The notes beneath the pieces were generated by a model, which worked only from the letters and a program-made list of their open reading frames with translations, did no database searches and was not told where the DNA came from. Shown here piece after piece: positions 1 through 8,902 of a stretch of DNA of 64,000 nt. The position numbers and the translations under genes are program-made. Each line of letters begins with the position of its first letter. The first letter of the stretch is position 1. This DNA is from JAENVT01 sp031430695. Its GTDB lineage: Bacteria; Actinomycetota; Acidimicrobiia; Acidimicrobiales; Ilumatobacteraceae. The stretch lies in the NCBI GenBank assembly GCA_031430695.1, contig JANPBZ010000142.1:18883-82882 (forward strand), in the 5' to 3' direction.

Positions 1-1097
1 TGACGCCGGAGCGATCGGGCCGATTCGCCGCGGCGATCGACCTCACGGCACCGGCGACCTACGACGACATCTATTGGGCGGCACGAATCACACTGGTCAG
101 TGGGCACGACCAACTGGAGCAGTTCAATCGTGTGTTCGGGCACGTGTTCGGCGAGCTTGCCGATCCGGCCGACACACGCGGCGACCCGGGCTCGCCACAG
201 GCCGGCAGCAAGCCCCAACAACGATCTGCCCACAGCAGCGATGACCGGCGCAGTGCGGCCGGTCGCGGTCGATCGGGCGAGGACCACCGCCACGGCGACG
301 ACGAGATCGAAGGCGAGACGCTGGCGATGACAGCGAGCAGCGACGAGCACCTCCACCAGGCCGATTACGCCGCGCTGACCCCCATGGAGTTGACGAGCCT
401 GCGGGTGTTGATGACGCAGATGCGTCTCGCCCCTCCGAAGCGCATCAGGCGGCGGACGCAGCGATCGTCGAGGGGACGCCGCCTCGACATGCGCGCGACC
501 ATCCGGCGCAGCCGACGAACGGCGGGTGATCCTGTCGAATTGATTCGCCGGCGCGAGACCGTGCGACCGCGACGCCTCGTCATGCTCGCCGACATCTCCG
601 GGTCGATGGAGCCGTACGCCCGCGCTTACTTGCAGTTGCTGCATTGCGCGGCCGGTGGCGCCAACGCCGAGACCTTCGTGTTCGCCACGCGCCTCACGCG
701 GCTGACACGTCACTTACGTATCCGCAATCCGAACGTGGCGTTGCAGCGCGCCGCGGCGAGCGCTCCGGATTGGGCCGGAGGTACCCGCCTCGGCGACGCA
801 CTGAAGGCGTTCAACGACGGATGGGGACGACGGGGCCTGGCCCGCGGTGCCGTGCTGTTGATCGTGTCTGACGGCTGGGATGCCGGCGATCCGGCGATCG
901 TCGCCGAACAAATGGCACGCTTGGCGCGATTGTCGCACCGAGTGGTGTGGGTAAACCCGCGCAAGCAGAGCGAGAGTTACCAACCGTTGGTGGGTGCCAT
1001 GGCTGCCGCACTCCCCCATGTCGATGCGTTCGTCAGCGGCCATTCGTTGGCTGCAATGCACGAGGTACTCGACGCGATTGGTCAACGCGAGACCTAA
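1..1097 (+). CDS. CoxE-like VWA-domain protein, 5' end outside the window
   Basis: The reading frame is open from base 3 to the TAA at 1097, with no start that fits the family, so the N-terminus lies upstream of the window. The N-terminal part (ending around base 180) resembles the matching stretch of the paralogue at 6548-7726, including a shared YWAAR segment. The C-terminal half is a von Willebrand A domain with a complete MIDAS start (DISGSM) and the SDGWD motif. CoxE-type VWA proteins work with a MoxR ATPase (CoxD) in maturing the active site of CO dehydrogenase-type molybdoenzymes. By analogy with the second copy, a MoxR gene probably lies just upstream, which is inference. The central linker, roughly bases 170-370, is Arg/Asp-rich and low in complexity. 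Confidence 0.85.
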   Translation, partial: TPERSGRFAAAIDLTAPATYDDIYWAARITLVSGHDQLEQFNRVFGHVFGELADPADTRGDPGSPQAGSKPQQRSAHSSDDRRSAAGRGRSGEDHRHGDDEIEGETLAMTASSDEHLHQADYAALTPMELTSLRVLMTQMRLAPPKRIRRRTQRSSRGRRLDMRATIRRSRRTAGDPVELIRRRETVRPRRLVMLADISGSMEPYARAYLQLLHCAAGGANAETFVFATRLTRLTRHLRIRNPNVALQRAAASAPDWAGGTRLGDALKAFNDGWGRRGLARGAVLLIVSDGWDAGDPAIVAEQMARLARLSHRVVWVNPRKQSESYQPLVGAMAAALPHVDAFVSGHSLAAMHEVLDAIGQRET

Positions 1098-1177
1098 GGT
1101 CGACCGTTTCGAAAGGGACCTTGGTCCCAAGGGCCCATGCCCACAAGCCCTACTTGCATGGACGGCTCGCCGTCACG

Positions 1178-2512
1178 ATGACGCCCATGGCACAGCAAGA
1201 CAGGTCAGTACTTGGTTGGTTCGCTTTCATCGTCGCCGTGACGGCGCTGGCGTTGTCGATGTTCGGGTTGCGGAGCGAGTCGGCGTCGGGGGCGGAGTCG
1301 GCCGCGGCCCCAACCGGTGCCGACGTGATCCTCAGCGAATTCAAGATCAGCCCGATCATGATCAGCCTGCCGCTCGAGGGGGGCACGATGCGCATCACCA
1401 ACACCGGTGCCGCCGTCCACAACCTGTCGGTTCCGGAGCTCGGCTTGAAGTCGGCAGATATCAACCCAGGTGCGACGGCCGAACTCGAGGTCGGCAACGT
1501 CGGCGAGGGCATGTACAAGGTGCTGTGCGAGATCGCCGGACACGCAGCAAACGGGATGACGGCCGACCTGATGATCGGTGGATCGCCAACGGCTGCGGCC
1601 CCGCAAGAAGACGCCACGATGACATGGCAACAGATGGACGCGATGATGGCCGAAGTCGCTGCGGCTTTTCCGGCCAAGACCGAGGGCCACGGCGGTGACC
1701 TGTTGGAGCCAACGGTTCTGGCCGACGGCACCAAGGAGTTCGACATCGAGGCCAAGATCGTTCAATGGGAGGTGTCGCCGGGCAACATGGTCGAGGCGTG
1801 GACCTACAACGGTGTTGTTCCCGCACCGGAGATGCACGTCAACGACGGCGACAAGGTGCGGATCGTGCTGAAGAACAGCCTGCCCGAATCGACATCGATG
1901 CACCTGCACGGGATCCGTGTCCCCAACGTCATGGACGGCGTCGACCCGTACACCCAACCGCCGATCCCACCCGGAGAGAGCTTCACCTACGAGTTCGTCG
2001 CCAAGGGCCCTGCCGTCGGCATCTACCACTCCCATCACAACGCCCAACTACAGGTGCCCAACGGTCTCTTCGGTGCGTTCACGATCGACGAAATGCCGAT
2101 CCCACAGGTGCTGAAGGACAAGGGCTACACACAGGTCGACAAGTCGGTCAACATGGTGTTGAACGATGCCGGGACCCTCGGACTCACCCTGAACGGCAAG
2201 AGCTTCCCAGCCACGGAACCGACCACGATCCGTGTCGGCCAGGTGCTGCAAGTCAACTATCTCAACGAGGGACTCATGGCTCACCCGATGCACATGCACC
2301 AGCCGGTCGGTTGGATCATCGCCAAAGATGGTGTGCCGCTCGACCAGCCGATGCCCGGCGACACCATCAGCGTGTCCCCTGGTGAGCGCTACACGGTGCT
2401 CTACAAGGCAGAGGACACGGGCGTGTGGGCCTGGCATTGCCACATTCTCAACCACGCCGAAGGTCCAACGGGTATGTTCGGGATGGTGACCGCCCTGATC
2501 GTGGAGCAATAG
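1178..2512 (+). CDS. Multicopper oxidase with fused N-terminal plastocyanin-like domain
   Basis: The protein is 444 aa. A single hydrophobic segment (about residues 12-33) should anchor or export it. Next comes a small cupredoxin domain with a type 1 copper pattern, C117-x4-H122-x4-M127. Two multicopper oxidase domains follow. The first carries HLHG (H242, H244) and HSHH (284-287). The last carries HPMHMH (369-374) and HCHILNHAEGPTGM (from 420), giving trinuclear-cluster ligands and a second type 1 site (C421, H426, M433). So it is a two-domain laccase-like oxidase with the blue copper site in its last domain, plus an electron-transfer domain in front. The substrate is unknown. ATG 1187 is an alternative start. 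The frame is open further upstream only inside the preceding VWA gene. Confidence 0.88.
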   Translation: MTPMAQQDRSVLGWFAFIVAVTALALSMFGLRSESASGAESAAAPTGADVILSEFKISPIMISLPLEGGTMRITNTGAAVHNLSVPELGLKSADINPGATAELEVGNVGEGMYKVLCEIAGHAANGMTADLMIGGSPTAAAPQEDATMTWQQMDAMMAEVAAAFPAKTEGHGGDLLEPTVLADGTKEFDIEAKIVQWEVSPGNMVEAWTYNGVVPAPEMHVNDGDKVRIVLKNSLPESTSMHLHGIRVPNVMDGVDPYTQPPIPPGESFTYEFVAKGPAVGIYHSHHNAQLQVPNGLFGAFTIDEMPIPQVLKDKGYTQVDKSVNMVLNDAGTLGLTLNGKSFPATEPTTIRVGQVLQVNYLNEGLMAHPMHMHQPVGWIIAKDGVPLDQPMPGDTISVSPGERYTVLYKAEDTGVWAWHCHILNHAEGPTGMFGMVTALIVEQ

Positions 2513-2514
2513 CC

Positions 2515-2970
2515 ATGAGCGATCCGCTGCGCGCCGACCTGCCAACGTGGGAATGCTACGACCTGGTCGAGTCGCGTTCGGTGGGTCGCCTGTGCTTTGT
2601 CGATGGTGACACTCCGATCGCGTACCCGGTCAGCTACAAGCTGCACCGCGTCGATGGCGCGGCGTACATCGTCATTCGCACCGGTCCGGCCTCGTTGATG
2701 GCCAGGTATGCCGGTCCTGCCTCGTTCGAGGTCGACAAGATCGATGTCGAATCGCGTGTGGCCTGGAGCGTGTTGATGCGGGGTGCGGTGCGCCACATCC
2801 ATGAGACCCACCAGCTCCCCGTACCGGATCCGTGGATTGCCGACGGCCGTCATGTGTGGCTGATGCTCGAGATCGCGTCGGTCAGCGGACGCCGATTCGT
2901 GGCGCGAACCGACGATGGCTTCTCAGTGGAGTGGGAGCTCGATGTCGCGGACCAAGGTCCCGACGGCTGA
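2515..2970 (+). CDS. Pyridoxamine 5'-phosphate oxidase-like flavin-binding protein
   Basis: A 151-aa single-domain protein resembling the split-barrel family of pyridoxamine 5'-phosphate oxidase and NimA-type proteins, with the typical opening ESRSVGRLCFVDGDTPIAYPV near residues 18-38. These proteins bind FMN or F420 and often reduce small molecules; nothing here fixes the substrate. The start codon lies 2 nt after the stop of the multicopper oxidase, so the two are almost certainly co-transcribed. A universal stress protein follows, which suggests a redox or stress operon. Confidence 0.75.
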   Translation: MSDPLRADLPTWECYDLVESRSVGRLCFVDGDTPIAYPVSYKLHRVDGAAYIVIRTGPASLMARYAGPASFEVDKIDVESRVAWSVLMRGAVRHIHETHQLPVPDPWIADGRHVWLMLEIASVSGRRFVARTDDGFSVEWELDVADQGPDG

Positions 2971-3019
2971 GGACCTCGGTAACTGTCGCGCACACCCGAG
3001 TACAGAACAGAATTACGAG

Positions 3020-3937
3020 ATGACGCACGACAGCATTGCTCAGAACACCATCACATCGAGAGTAGTTGTCGGTGTGGACGGATCCGATCCGTCCATCGCG
3101 GCGTTGCGGTGGGCTGCGTACGAGGCGCGCCGCCGCAACGCCGTCGTTCTCGCCGTGTCGTGCTACAGCGTTCCGGTCTACGGAAGCCCCGACGGTGCCG
3201 TATATCCGAGCCACGAGGACCTCGACATGCACAAGGCCGGCGCCGATGCAGTCATTGCCCGGGCAATGGAGCTGGTCGCCGAGATCGACCCCGACGTGGT
3301 GGTCGATGGGTTGACGACGATGTCGCCGGCCGGAATCGCTATCGCCGAGTCCGCTCGGGACGGCGATGAGATCGTCGTTGGAGCGACCGGCCACTCTGGC
3401 TTCATGGATGGAGTGCTCGGTTCGGTGGCGATGAACGTCGCCCACCGATCACACGTACCGGTCGTCGTCGTGCCTCCGAAGCCCGTCGCCGAGATCGGGC
3501 CAACGATGCGCAAGATCGTCGTCGGGGTCGACGGTTCGCCAGGGTCGCTTCAGGCTCTGGAATGGGCGTACGGCCAAGCCCTGTTGTCGGGCGCTGAGCT
3601 GACCGCGGTACACGGGTGGATCTATCCGTATCCGGGTCAACGCACATCGGTCAGCGAGCCCCGCACGCAGATGCAACTCGACGCCATGGAGGAGTTGAAG
3701 GCAAGCCTCGAATCGCTGGGTCCGCGTTTGAGCAGCGGATCGATCCATGTGCACGCCAAGCTGCTCGAGCTGTCTCCGGCCGAGGCACTGCTCGACGAAG
3801 GCAAGGATGCCGACCTGATCGTGGTCGGCTCCCGCGGCCGAGGTGCTCTCCGGTCGGCGTTGCTCGGTTCGGTCAGCCGCACGATCGTGCACCACGCGGC
3901 ATGTCCGGTCGCAATCATTCGTCAATCCCCGAGCTAG
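3020..3937 (+). CDS. Tandem-domain universal stress protein
   Basis: A 305-aa protein with two UspA domains. Domain 1 opens VVVGVDGSDPS near residue 15 and domain 2 opens IVVGVDGSPGS near residue 165. Both keep the ATP-binding signature near their ends: GATGHSGFMDGVLGS in the first and GSRGRGALRSALLGS in the second, matching G-2x-G-9x-G(S/T). Two-domain ATP-binding Usp proteins are common in Actinomycetota under hypoxia or stasis. ATG 3020 was chosen because the Usp fold starts 12 codons later. A longer in-frame start (ATG 2942) would overlap the upstream gene. It is the third gene of the short oxidase/PNPOx/Usp run. Confidence 0.9.
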   Translation: MTHDSIAQNTITSRVVVGVDGSDPSIAALRWAAYEARRRNAVVLAVSCYSVPVYGSPDGAVYPSHEDLDMHKAGADAVIARAMELVAEIDPDVVVDGLTTMSPAGIAIAESARDGDEIVVGATGHSGFMDGVLGSVAMNVAHRSHVPVVVVPPKPVAEIGPTMRKIVVGVDGSPGSLQALEWAYGQALLSGAELTAVHGWIYPYPGQRTSVSEPRTQMQLDAMEELKASLESLGPRLSSGSIHVHAKLLELSPAEALLDEGKDADLIVVGSRGRGALRSALLGSVSRTIVHHAACPVAIIRQSPS

Positions 3938-3983
3938 TGCCGGGAACCAAGTCACCCGTTGAACGGGCGACGTACACCACGAC

Positions 3984-5579
3984 TCACTGCTGCCGGCGCC
4001 ACACCACCATCGAGCGCGGGGCGACCAACGTTGCGTGCGACACCGCAGTCGACACGGCCTCGACCCACGGGCCCGAATCCTGGAACTCGAACTGCACCGG
4101 CTCGCACCAGAAGTTGGCCATCACGTACAGCCCACCGGCTGACCAGGCCAGCGATTGCGAGTGCAACGAGATATCGGGCACCGATACCGCACCGTAGAAG
4201 CGGAAGTCGTTCGGTGGATGCTCGCGCCGTAGCCGCAGAATCGCCTGCACGTACGAATGGAGTTCCGCCCATCGCTCGAGACGAGACCAATCGACCCATG
4301 TCACTTCGCTGTCGATGTCATACGGGTTGTCGAGGCCATCCTGGGTCCGCCCGAACTCGTCACCCATCACGAACATCGGCGTGCCGGCCGACAACAACAG
4401 CATCGTGAAACAGTTCTTCAGCTGCTGCAGCCGCAACTCAGATCCACAGTCCCACGAGTGATGATGATCGCTGGTCAACACCGTCAGGTCGTGCATCGTC
4501 AAACCGTCGTGGGCAGTGAGAAAGTTCACGCTGCTGCCGGGCGCGGCGTGGAACAGGTCGGGGCTCCCCTGCACGCGTTGGATCGCTGTCTCGACCTTCC
4601 CCGGCTCGCCACGGACGAAGCCGCGGATGTCGTCACGGAATCGATCGTTCCACTGCAACCACGGCGCCGACCACTCGCCCACCTGGTACGCGGCAAGGTC
4701 CCACGCTTCGGCGATCAGCCGCACACCGCGCTGTGTCCCCCAGGTTGTGATTCGATCAACCAGGCCGCCTCCGTCGCGGGTCAGCAGCGACGCCAGATCG
4801 AAGCGAAAGCCGTCGATCCCGAGATCGGCGAACCGGTCGAGCGCCGTCAGAACCAGCTGCCGGATGTTGAGGTCAGCCGGATTCGACACATTCCCGCAGC
4901 CGCTTTCGTCGTTGTAGGTGCCGTCAGCTCGGTGCAAGTACGCGTTCGCCTCGTCGAGGCCGCGCAAGGACAACGTCGGCTTGGTCGGGTCGCCCTCGCC
5001 GGTGTGGTTGAAGACCACGTCGAGCCATACCTCGATTCCGTGCACGTGTGCCGCCTCGACCAGTGACGCCAGTTCCGCCGGTGCGTCGTCACCTGCGGCG
5101 TACGGCCGATGCACCGCACCCCACACCAGTGGCATGTACCCCCAGTAGTTGTCGCTCGAGTCGAACGGATGCACCGGCATGATCTCGATCACATTGATGC
5201 CAAGATCGGCGAGGTAGGCCAGACGCTCGATGCAACCGGCGAACGTCGTTCCGAAGCCGCGCACGTGCAACTCGTAGACGATCGGATCATGGTGCAGGTA
5301 GCCGAGCGGCGCCTGTTTCGGCCAGCTCGTTCGCACCACGCTGCGCGGACCATCCGCCGTCAACACCACATCCATCGCGTCCGGGTCGAGCAGCGGACCG
5401 ACACCATCGGCGACGAGCCAGTACATGTCGCCATCATCCGCCGAAGCCTCAGCCAGCCATATCGCCTCCCCGGGCTGTCGCGCCATCACGGTCTCCGAGA
5501 CGGTCAGCGTTTGGCAGCTGTGGGTGAAGAGGGAGACCTGGCCGACATTCGGCGCGTGCACGGTGAAGCGGTGTACCAC
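3984..5579 (-). CDS. GH13 alpha-amylase-family enzyme, isoamylase/debranching type
   Basis: A 531-aa protein with the four GH13 regions: DVVFNHTGEG (I), GFRFDLASLL (II, with the nucleophile Asp), LIAEAWD (III, the acid/base Glu) and VNFLTAHDG (IV). The spacing and the region IV sequence are closest to the glycogen-debranching (GlgX) and isoamylase subfamily. At 531 aa it is shorter than a usual GlgX of about 700 aa, and its N-terminal beta-sandwich is reduced. The likely role is hydrolysis of alpha-1,6 branches in glycogen or a similar glucan in the cytoplasm. It is convergent with the Usp gene and interrupts the Cox-type cluster. Confidence 0.85.
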   Translation of the reverse strand: MVHRFTVHAPNVGQVSLFTHSCQTLTVSETVMARQPGEAIWLAEASADDGDMYWLVADGVGPLLDPDAMDVVLTADGPRSVVRTSWPKQAPLGYLHHDPIVYELHVRGFGTTFAGCIERLAYLADLGINVIEIMPVHPFDSSDNYWGYMPLVWGAVHRPYAAGDDAPAELASLVEAAHVHGIEVWLDVVFNHTGEGDPTKPTLSLRGLDEANAYLHRADGTYNDESGCGNVSNPADLNIRQLVLTALDRFADLGIDGFRFDLASLLTRDGGGLVDRITTWGTQRGVRLIAEAWDLAAYQVGEWSAPWLQWNDRFRDDIRGFVRGEPGKVETAIQRVQGSPDLFHAAPGSSVNFLTAHDGLTMHDLTVLTSDHHHSWDCGSELRLQQLKNCFTMLLLSAGTPMFVMGDEFGRTQDGLDNPYDIDSEVTWVDWSRLERWAELHSYVQAILRLRREHPPNDFRFYGAVSVPDISLHSQSLAWSAGGLYVMANFWCEPVQFEFQDSGPWVEAVSTAVSHATLVAPRSMVVWRRQQ

Positions 5580-5615
5580 GTACTCAGCATGGCATCGGCT
5601 CTAGCCTGTCGGACA

Positions 5616-6551
5616 ATGGCTGTCACCCCCACCGTGAATCCCGCGTCACCCGCCGAAGTATCGCAAGCGCTCAGCCTGCACGGATACCTGCCCGATGACG
5701 GGCTGGCCACGTCGGTGTTTTTGGCGCTCGCCCTCAAACGCCCGCTGTTGCTCGAAGGCGAGGCAGGAGTCGGCAAGACCGAAGTTGCCAAGGTGATCAG
5801 CAGATGGACCGGCGGCGAACTGATCCGTCTGCAGTGCTACGAGGGTATTGATGCCGCGCAGGCCGTCTACGACTGGGACTACTCGCGCCAGTTGCTGCAC
5901 CTGCGTGCTGCCGAAGCCAGCGGAGAAGCCCGCGGCGTGGGCACCGGTGCGCTGGAGGAGCAGCTCTACAACGAACGGTTCCTGCTGAAGCGGGCGTTGT
6001 TGCAGGCGATCGATCACCGCGGCGATGTACCGCCGGTGCTGTTGATCGACGAAATCGACCGCGCCGACGACGAGTTCGAGGCCTATCTGCTGGAGATGCT
6101 GTCGGACTACCAGATCACGATCCCTGAGCTCGGGAAGTTCACCACCACCCGCCCGCCGATCGTGGTGCTCACATCCAACCGAACACGAGATGTGCACGAC
6201 GCGCTGAAGCGCCGCTGCTTGTATCACTGGGTCGAGCATCCTGATTTCGAACGCGAAGTGAAGATCGTGCGCATGCGGGTTCCGAATGTGATCGAGCCAC
6301 TGGCACGCCAGGTCGCTGCCGCCGTCGAGGCGATGCGCGGGCTCAACATGTACAAACCCCCGGGTGTTGCCGAGACCATCGACTGGGCCCTGGCCCTTGG
6401 CGCGCTCGGCGTGACCGAACTCGACGAGGCCACGGTCGAGACCACACTGGGTACGGTGCTGAAGTACCGCGAGGACCAAGAACGAGCCCGTCAGCACGGC
6501 ATTGCCAACATGGTCAAGCAGGCATTCGAGCGGGGCATGCAACAACCTTGA
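5616..6551 (+). CDS. MoxR-type AAA+ ATPase, CoxD-like
   Basis: A 311-aa AAA+ ATPase with Walker A GEAGVGKT (residues 48-55), Walker B VLLIDEIDRAD and sensor-1 VLTSNRTRD, typical of the MoxR class and of CoxD from CO dehydrogenase operons. MoxR ATPases pair with VWA proteins to remodel client enzymes. CoxD helps assemble the sulfur/copper-modified molybdenum site of CO dehydrogenase. The next gene is the VWA partner and overlaps the stop codon by 4 nt. ATG 5589 is a possible earlier start. ATG 5616 was preferred because it leaves a short N-terminus before the first helix. Confidence 0.9.
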   Translation: MAVTPTVNPASPAEVSQALSLHGYLPDDGLATSVFLALALKRPLLLEGEAGVGKTEVAKVISRWTGGELIRLQCYEGIDAAQAVYDWDYSRQLLHLRAAEASGEARGVGTGALEEQLYNERFLLKRALLQAIDHRGDVPPVLLIDEIDRADDEFEAYLLEMLSDYQITIPELGKFTTTRPPIVVLTSNRTRDVHDALKRRCLYHWVEHPDFEREVKIVRMRVPNVIEPLARQVAAAVEAMRGLNMYKPPGVAETIDWALALGALGVTELDEATVETTLGTVLKYREDQERARQHGIANMVKQAFERGMQQP

Positions 6552-7726
6552 GCCCTGTTGACACCAAGTCGGGCCGAGTGAGGGCAGGCGATCGCGATGC
6601 CACGCCGGCGGAGCGAATGGCAGTCAGCTTCGCCCGAGTCTTGCGCGGAGCATCGCTGCGCGTGCCGATCGGCAATGTGCTGATGTTCGTCGAGGCGCTC
6701 GGTCGGGTGGGCATCGCTGAACGCGGCGGTGTCTACTGGGCGGCGCGTGCGACGCTCGTACACCAACCGGAAGATCTCGCTGTGTTCGATCGCGCCTTTG
6801 CAGTCTTCTGGGAGCATGCCGAATCGAGCGGCATCGACGACGAGCAAGAGCTCATCCGCATCACGTTGGCCACCGACGACGAGGAAGACGACGGCGATGC
6901 GCCGGACGAGGCCGGCGAACCCAACGACGACCCAACACTGACGTTGCGATTCTCCTCGGTCGAGGTACTGCGCGACAAGGACTTCGGGGCCTACGACGAT
7001 GCCGAGCTGGAGTTGGCTCAGCAGCTGATGAGCCGCCTGCGATTCGCCGGCCCGCCGCGCCGCTCGTACCGGTATCGCTCGGCATCACGCGGCTCGCGCC
7101 CCGACCTACGGGCAACGCTGCGCAGCGCGATCGGGGCGGGTGGCGAGCCGATCCGCCGCTATTGGCGCGAGCCCGGTGATCGCCTCCGCAGATTGGTGCT
7201 GCTGCTCGACGTCAGCGGGTCGATGGAGCCGTACGCCCGAGCAATGCTGCGGTTCGTTCACGCAGCGGTCGCCGGTCGCCAGCGAGTCGAGGCGTTCTCG
7301 CTGGGCACCCGACTGACGCGCGTGACCAAGGAGTTGAACAGTCGCGATCCCGACCAGGCGTTGCGACAAGCCAGCGAGCGTGTGCGCGACTGGAGCGGGG
7401 GAACGCGGCTTGGCGAGTGCCTGCGCCGATTCAACGACGAATGGGGTGTGCGCGGCATGGCCCGCGGTGCGATCGTGGTCATCCTCAGTGATGGGTGGGA
7501 TCGCGGGGACCCCGCGGTGCTCGGTGAGCAGATGTGCCGCCTCCAACGAGTTACCTTCGACCTGATCTGGGTCAATCCGTTGAAGGTCACACCCGGCTAC
7601 GCACCGCTCGCCCGTGGGATGGCCGCCGCGTTGCCGTATGTTGATCATTTCGTGGAAGGTCATTCACTCGCAGCAATGGAAGAACTGGCCAGCGTGATCG
7701 CCGGTGCCTCGACAAGGAGGTCGTGA
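6548..7726 (+). CDS. CoxE-like VWA-domain protein
   Basis: A protein of about 392 aa with an N-terminal helical region, an acidic linker (around residues 98-128) and a C-terminal VWA domain. MIDAS residues are visible in DVSGSM and SDGWD. The proposed TTG start at 6548 sits in a TTGA overlap with the stop of the CoxD-like gene and would couple translation; GTG 6578 or ATG 6617 are alternatives. It is a clear paralogue of the truncated VWA gene at the left edge. The role inferred from the family is partner of the MoxR ATPase in maturing a molybdenum hydroxylase. Confidence 0.88.
   Translation: MSPVDTKSGRVRAGDRDATPAERMAVSFARVLRGASLRVPIGNVLMFVEALGRVGIAERGGVYWAARATLVHQPEDLAVFDRAFAVFWEHAESSGIDDEQELIRITLATDDEEDDGDAPDEAGEPNDDPTLTLRFSSVEVLRDKDFGAYDDAELELAQQLMSRLRFAGPPRRSYRYRSASRGSRPDLRATLRSAIGAGGEPIRRYWREPGDRLRRLVLLLDVSGSMEPYARAMLRFVHAAVAGRQRVEAFSLGTRLTRVTKELNSRDPDQALRQASERVRDWSGGTRLGECLRRFNDEWGVRGMARGAIVVILSDGWDRGDPAVLGEQMCRLQRVTFDLIWVNPLKVTPGYAPLARGMAAALPYVDHFVEGHSLAAMEELASVIAGASTRRS
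7714..7720 (+). promoter_or_regulatory. Strong ribosome binding site deciding the start of the XdhC N-domain gene
   Basis: AAGGAGG lies 5 nt before ATG 7726 but only 2 nt before the in-frame GTG 7723, so the ATG is the better start. The site lies inside the 3' end of the preceding VWA gene. Confidence 0.7.
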
Positions 7727-8043
7727 TGCGCGAACTGTTGGACGACATCGATCGCTGGCGCAACGCAGGCAAGGGCGTGGCGATCGCCCGGGTTGTCGAC
7801 ATCGAAGGCTCGGGTCCACGCGAGCCCGGAGCGGCGATGGCTGTCAACAGTGATGGCGAGGTGGCCGGATCCGTCAGCGGTGGATGCGTCGAAGGTGCCG
7901 TGGTCAGTGAGGCACTGGCGATCCTCAACGGCGAGGCCGCGCCGCGGATCATCACGTTCGGCTATAGCGACGACGAGGCCTTTGCGGTCGGTTTGACATG
8001 TGGCGGAACCATCAGGTTGTTCGTCGAGCCGCTCGACTGGTGA
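7726..8043 (+). CDS. XdhC/CoxI N-terminal-domain protein
   Basis: A 105-aa protein made only of the XdhC_CoxI N-terminal domain. Signature stretches are PREPGAAM, GSVSGGCVEGA and GLTCGGTIRLF, including both conserved glycine/cysteine motifs. XdhC proteins bind molybdenum cofactor, help sulfurate it and insert it into xanthine-oxidase-family enzymes. The usual C-terminal Rossmann domain is absent here and appears in the next gene. The start overlaps the stop of the VWA gene, so it belongs to the coxD-coxE transcript. Confidence 0.87.
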   Translation: MRELLDDIDRWRNAGKGVAIARVVDIEGSGPREPGAAMAVNSDGEVAGSVSGGCVEGAVVSEALAILNGEAAPRIITFGYSDDEAFAVGLTCGGTIRLFVEPLDW

Positions 8044-8072
8044 ACCCGACATGATGAGGCCGGACCACTGAG

Positions 8073-8879
8073 ATGACGACGACCTACGAACTTCTGCGCG
8101 AACGGATCAAGTCCAACGAGCCGGTGGCTCTGGCGACGGTCGTCGACGGTCCAAATGTCGGCGCCAAGCTGATCGTCACCACCACCGGTGAACCTGTTGG
8201 TGATCTCGGCAATCCCGAACTCACGCGCATCGTCGGGCGCGATGCGCTCGCCGAGTTGGAAGCCGGTCGCAGCGGCATCCGCAACTACGGCCCAGAGGGC
8301 CAAACGACGCCAGAGGATCTGGTCAACACGCCGACCGTCAGGATCTTCGTCGAGAGCTGGGCTCCGCCGCCACAGATGTGGATCTTCGGAGCCGTCGACT
8401 TCACCGCGGCGCTCGCCAAGGTGGCCAAAGTCCTTGGCTACCGCGTCACGGTATGCGACGCCCGCGAGGTATTCGCCACTCGTCGCCGCTTCCCCATGGC
8501 CGACGAGGTCATCGTCTCGTGGCCGACCGCAGTGTTTGTCGAGCGTGGGGCAACGTTGAGCCAGCGCGATGCGGTCTGCATACTGACCCACGATCCGAAG
8601 TTCGATGTACCGGCAGTGCAGGGCGCGCTCGGCACCAAGGTTGGCTACATCGGTGTGATGGGCAGCCGCAAGACGCACGACAAGCGGATGGAACGACTCG
8701 CCGAGGCGGGCGTTGATCAGCCCGAGCAACTCGAACGACTGATGTCACCGATCGGCCTCGACATCGGTGCCCGGACCCCCGAGGAGACAGCGATCTCGAT
8801 CTGTGCGGAGATCATTGCCCGACGCACTGGCCGGGAGACGCCATCACTTCGAAGCGCCAGCGGGCCGATACACGGCTAG
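8073..8879 (+). CDS. XdhC/CoxI family protein with Rossmann C-terminal domain
   Basis: A 268-aa protein. The first 100 residues look like a second, less conserved XdhC N-domain (VALATVVDGPNVGAKLIV near residue 18). The C-terminal part is the XdhC Rossmann domain: FGAVDFTAALAKVAKVLGYR near residue 108, VCDAREVFAT, LTHDPKFDVPA and GVMGSRKTHDKR. It is the natural partner of the single-domain protein 29 nt upstream. Together they would deliver sulfurated molybdenum cofactor to a CO dehydrogenase- or xanthine-dehydrogenase-type enzyme. No structural subunits of such an enzyme are in the window. Confidence 0.88.
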   Translation: MTTTYELLRERIKSNEPVALATVVDGPNVGAKLIVTTTGEPVGDLGNPELTRIVGRDALAELEAGRSGIRNYGPEGQTTPEDLVNTPTVRIFVESWAPPPQMWIFGAVDFTAALAKVAKVLGYRVTVCDAREVFATRRRFPMADEVIVSWPTAVFVERGATLSQRDAVCILTHDPKFDVPAVQGALGTKVGYIGVMGSRKTHDKRMERLAEAGVDQPEQLERLMSPIGLDIGARTPEETAISICAEIIARRTGRETPSLRSASGPIHG

Positions 8880-8902
8880 ATACATTGGCCATGGGCCGAG
8901 AC

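Noticed and set aside
947..1177. Longer N-terminus for the multicopper oxidase starting at 947
   Set aside because: The extension lies mainly within the end of the VWA gene in another frame and reads as Arg/Cys-rich shadow sequence. The membrane helix and family start fit 1178 or 1187.
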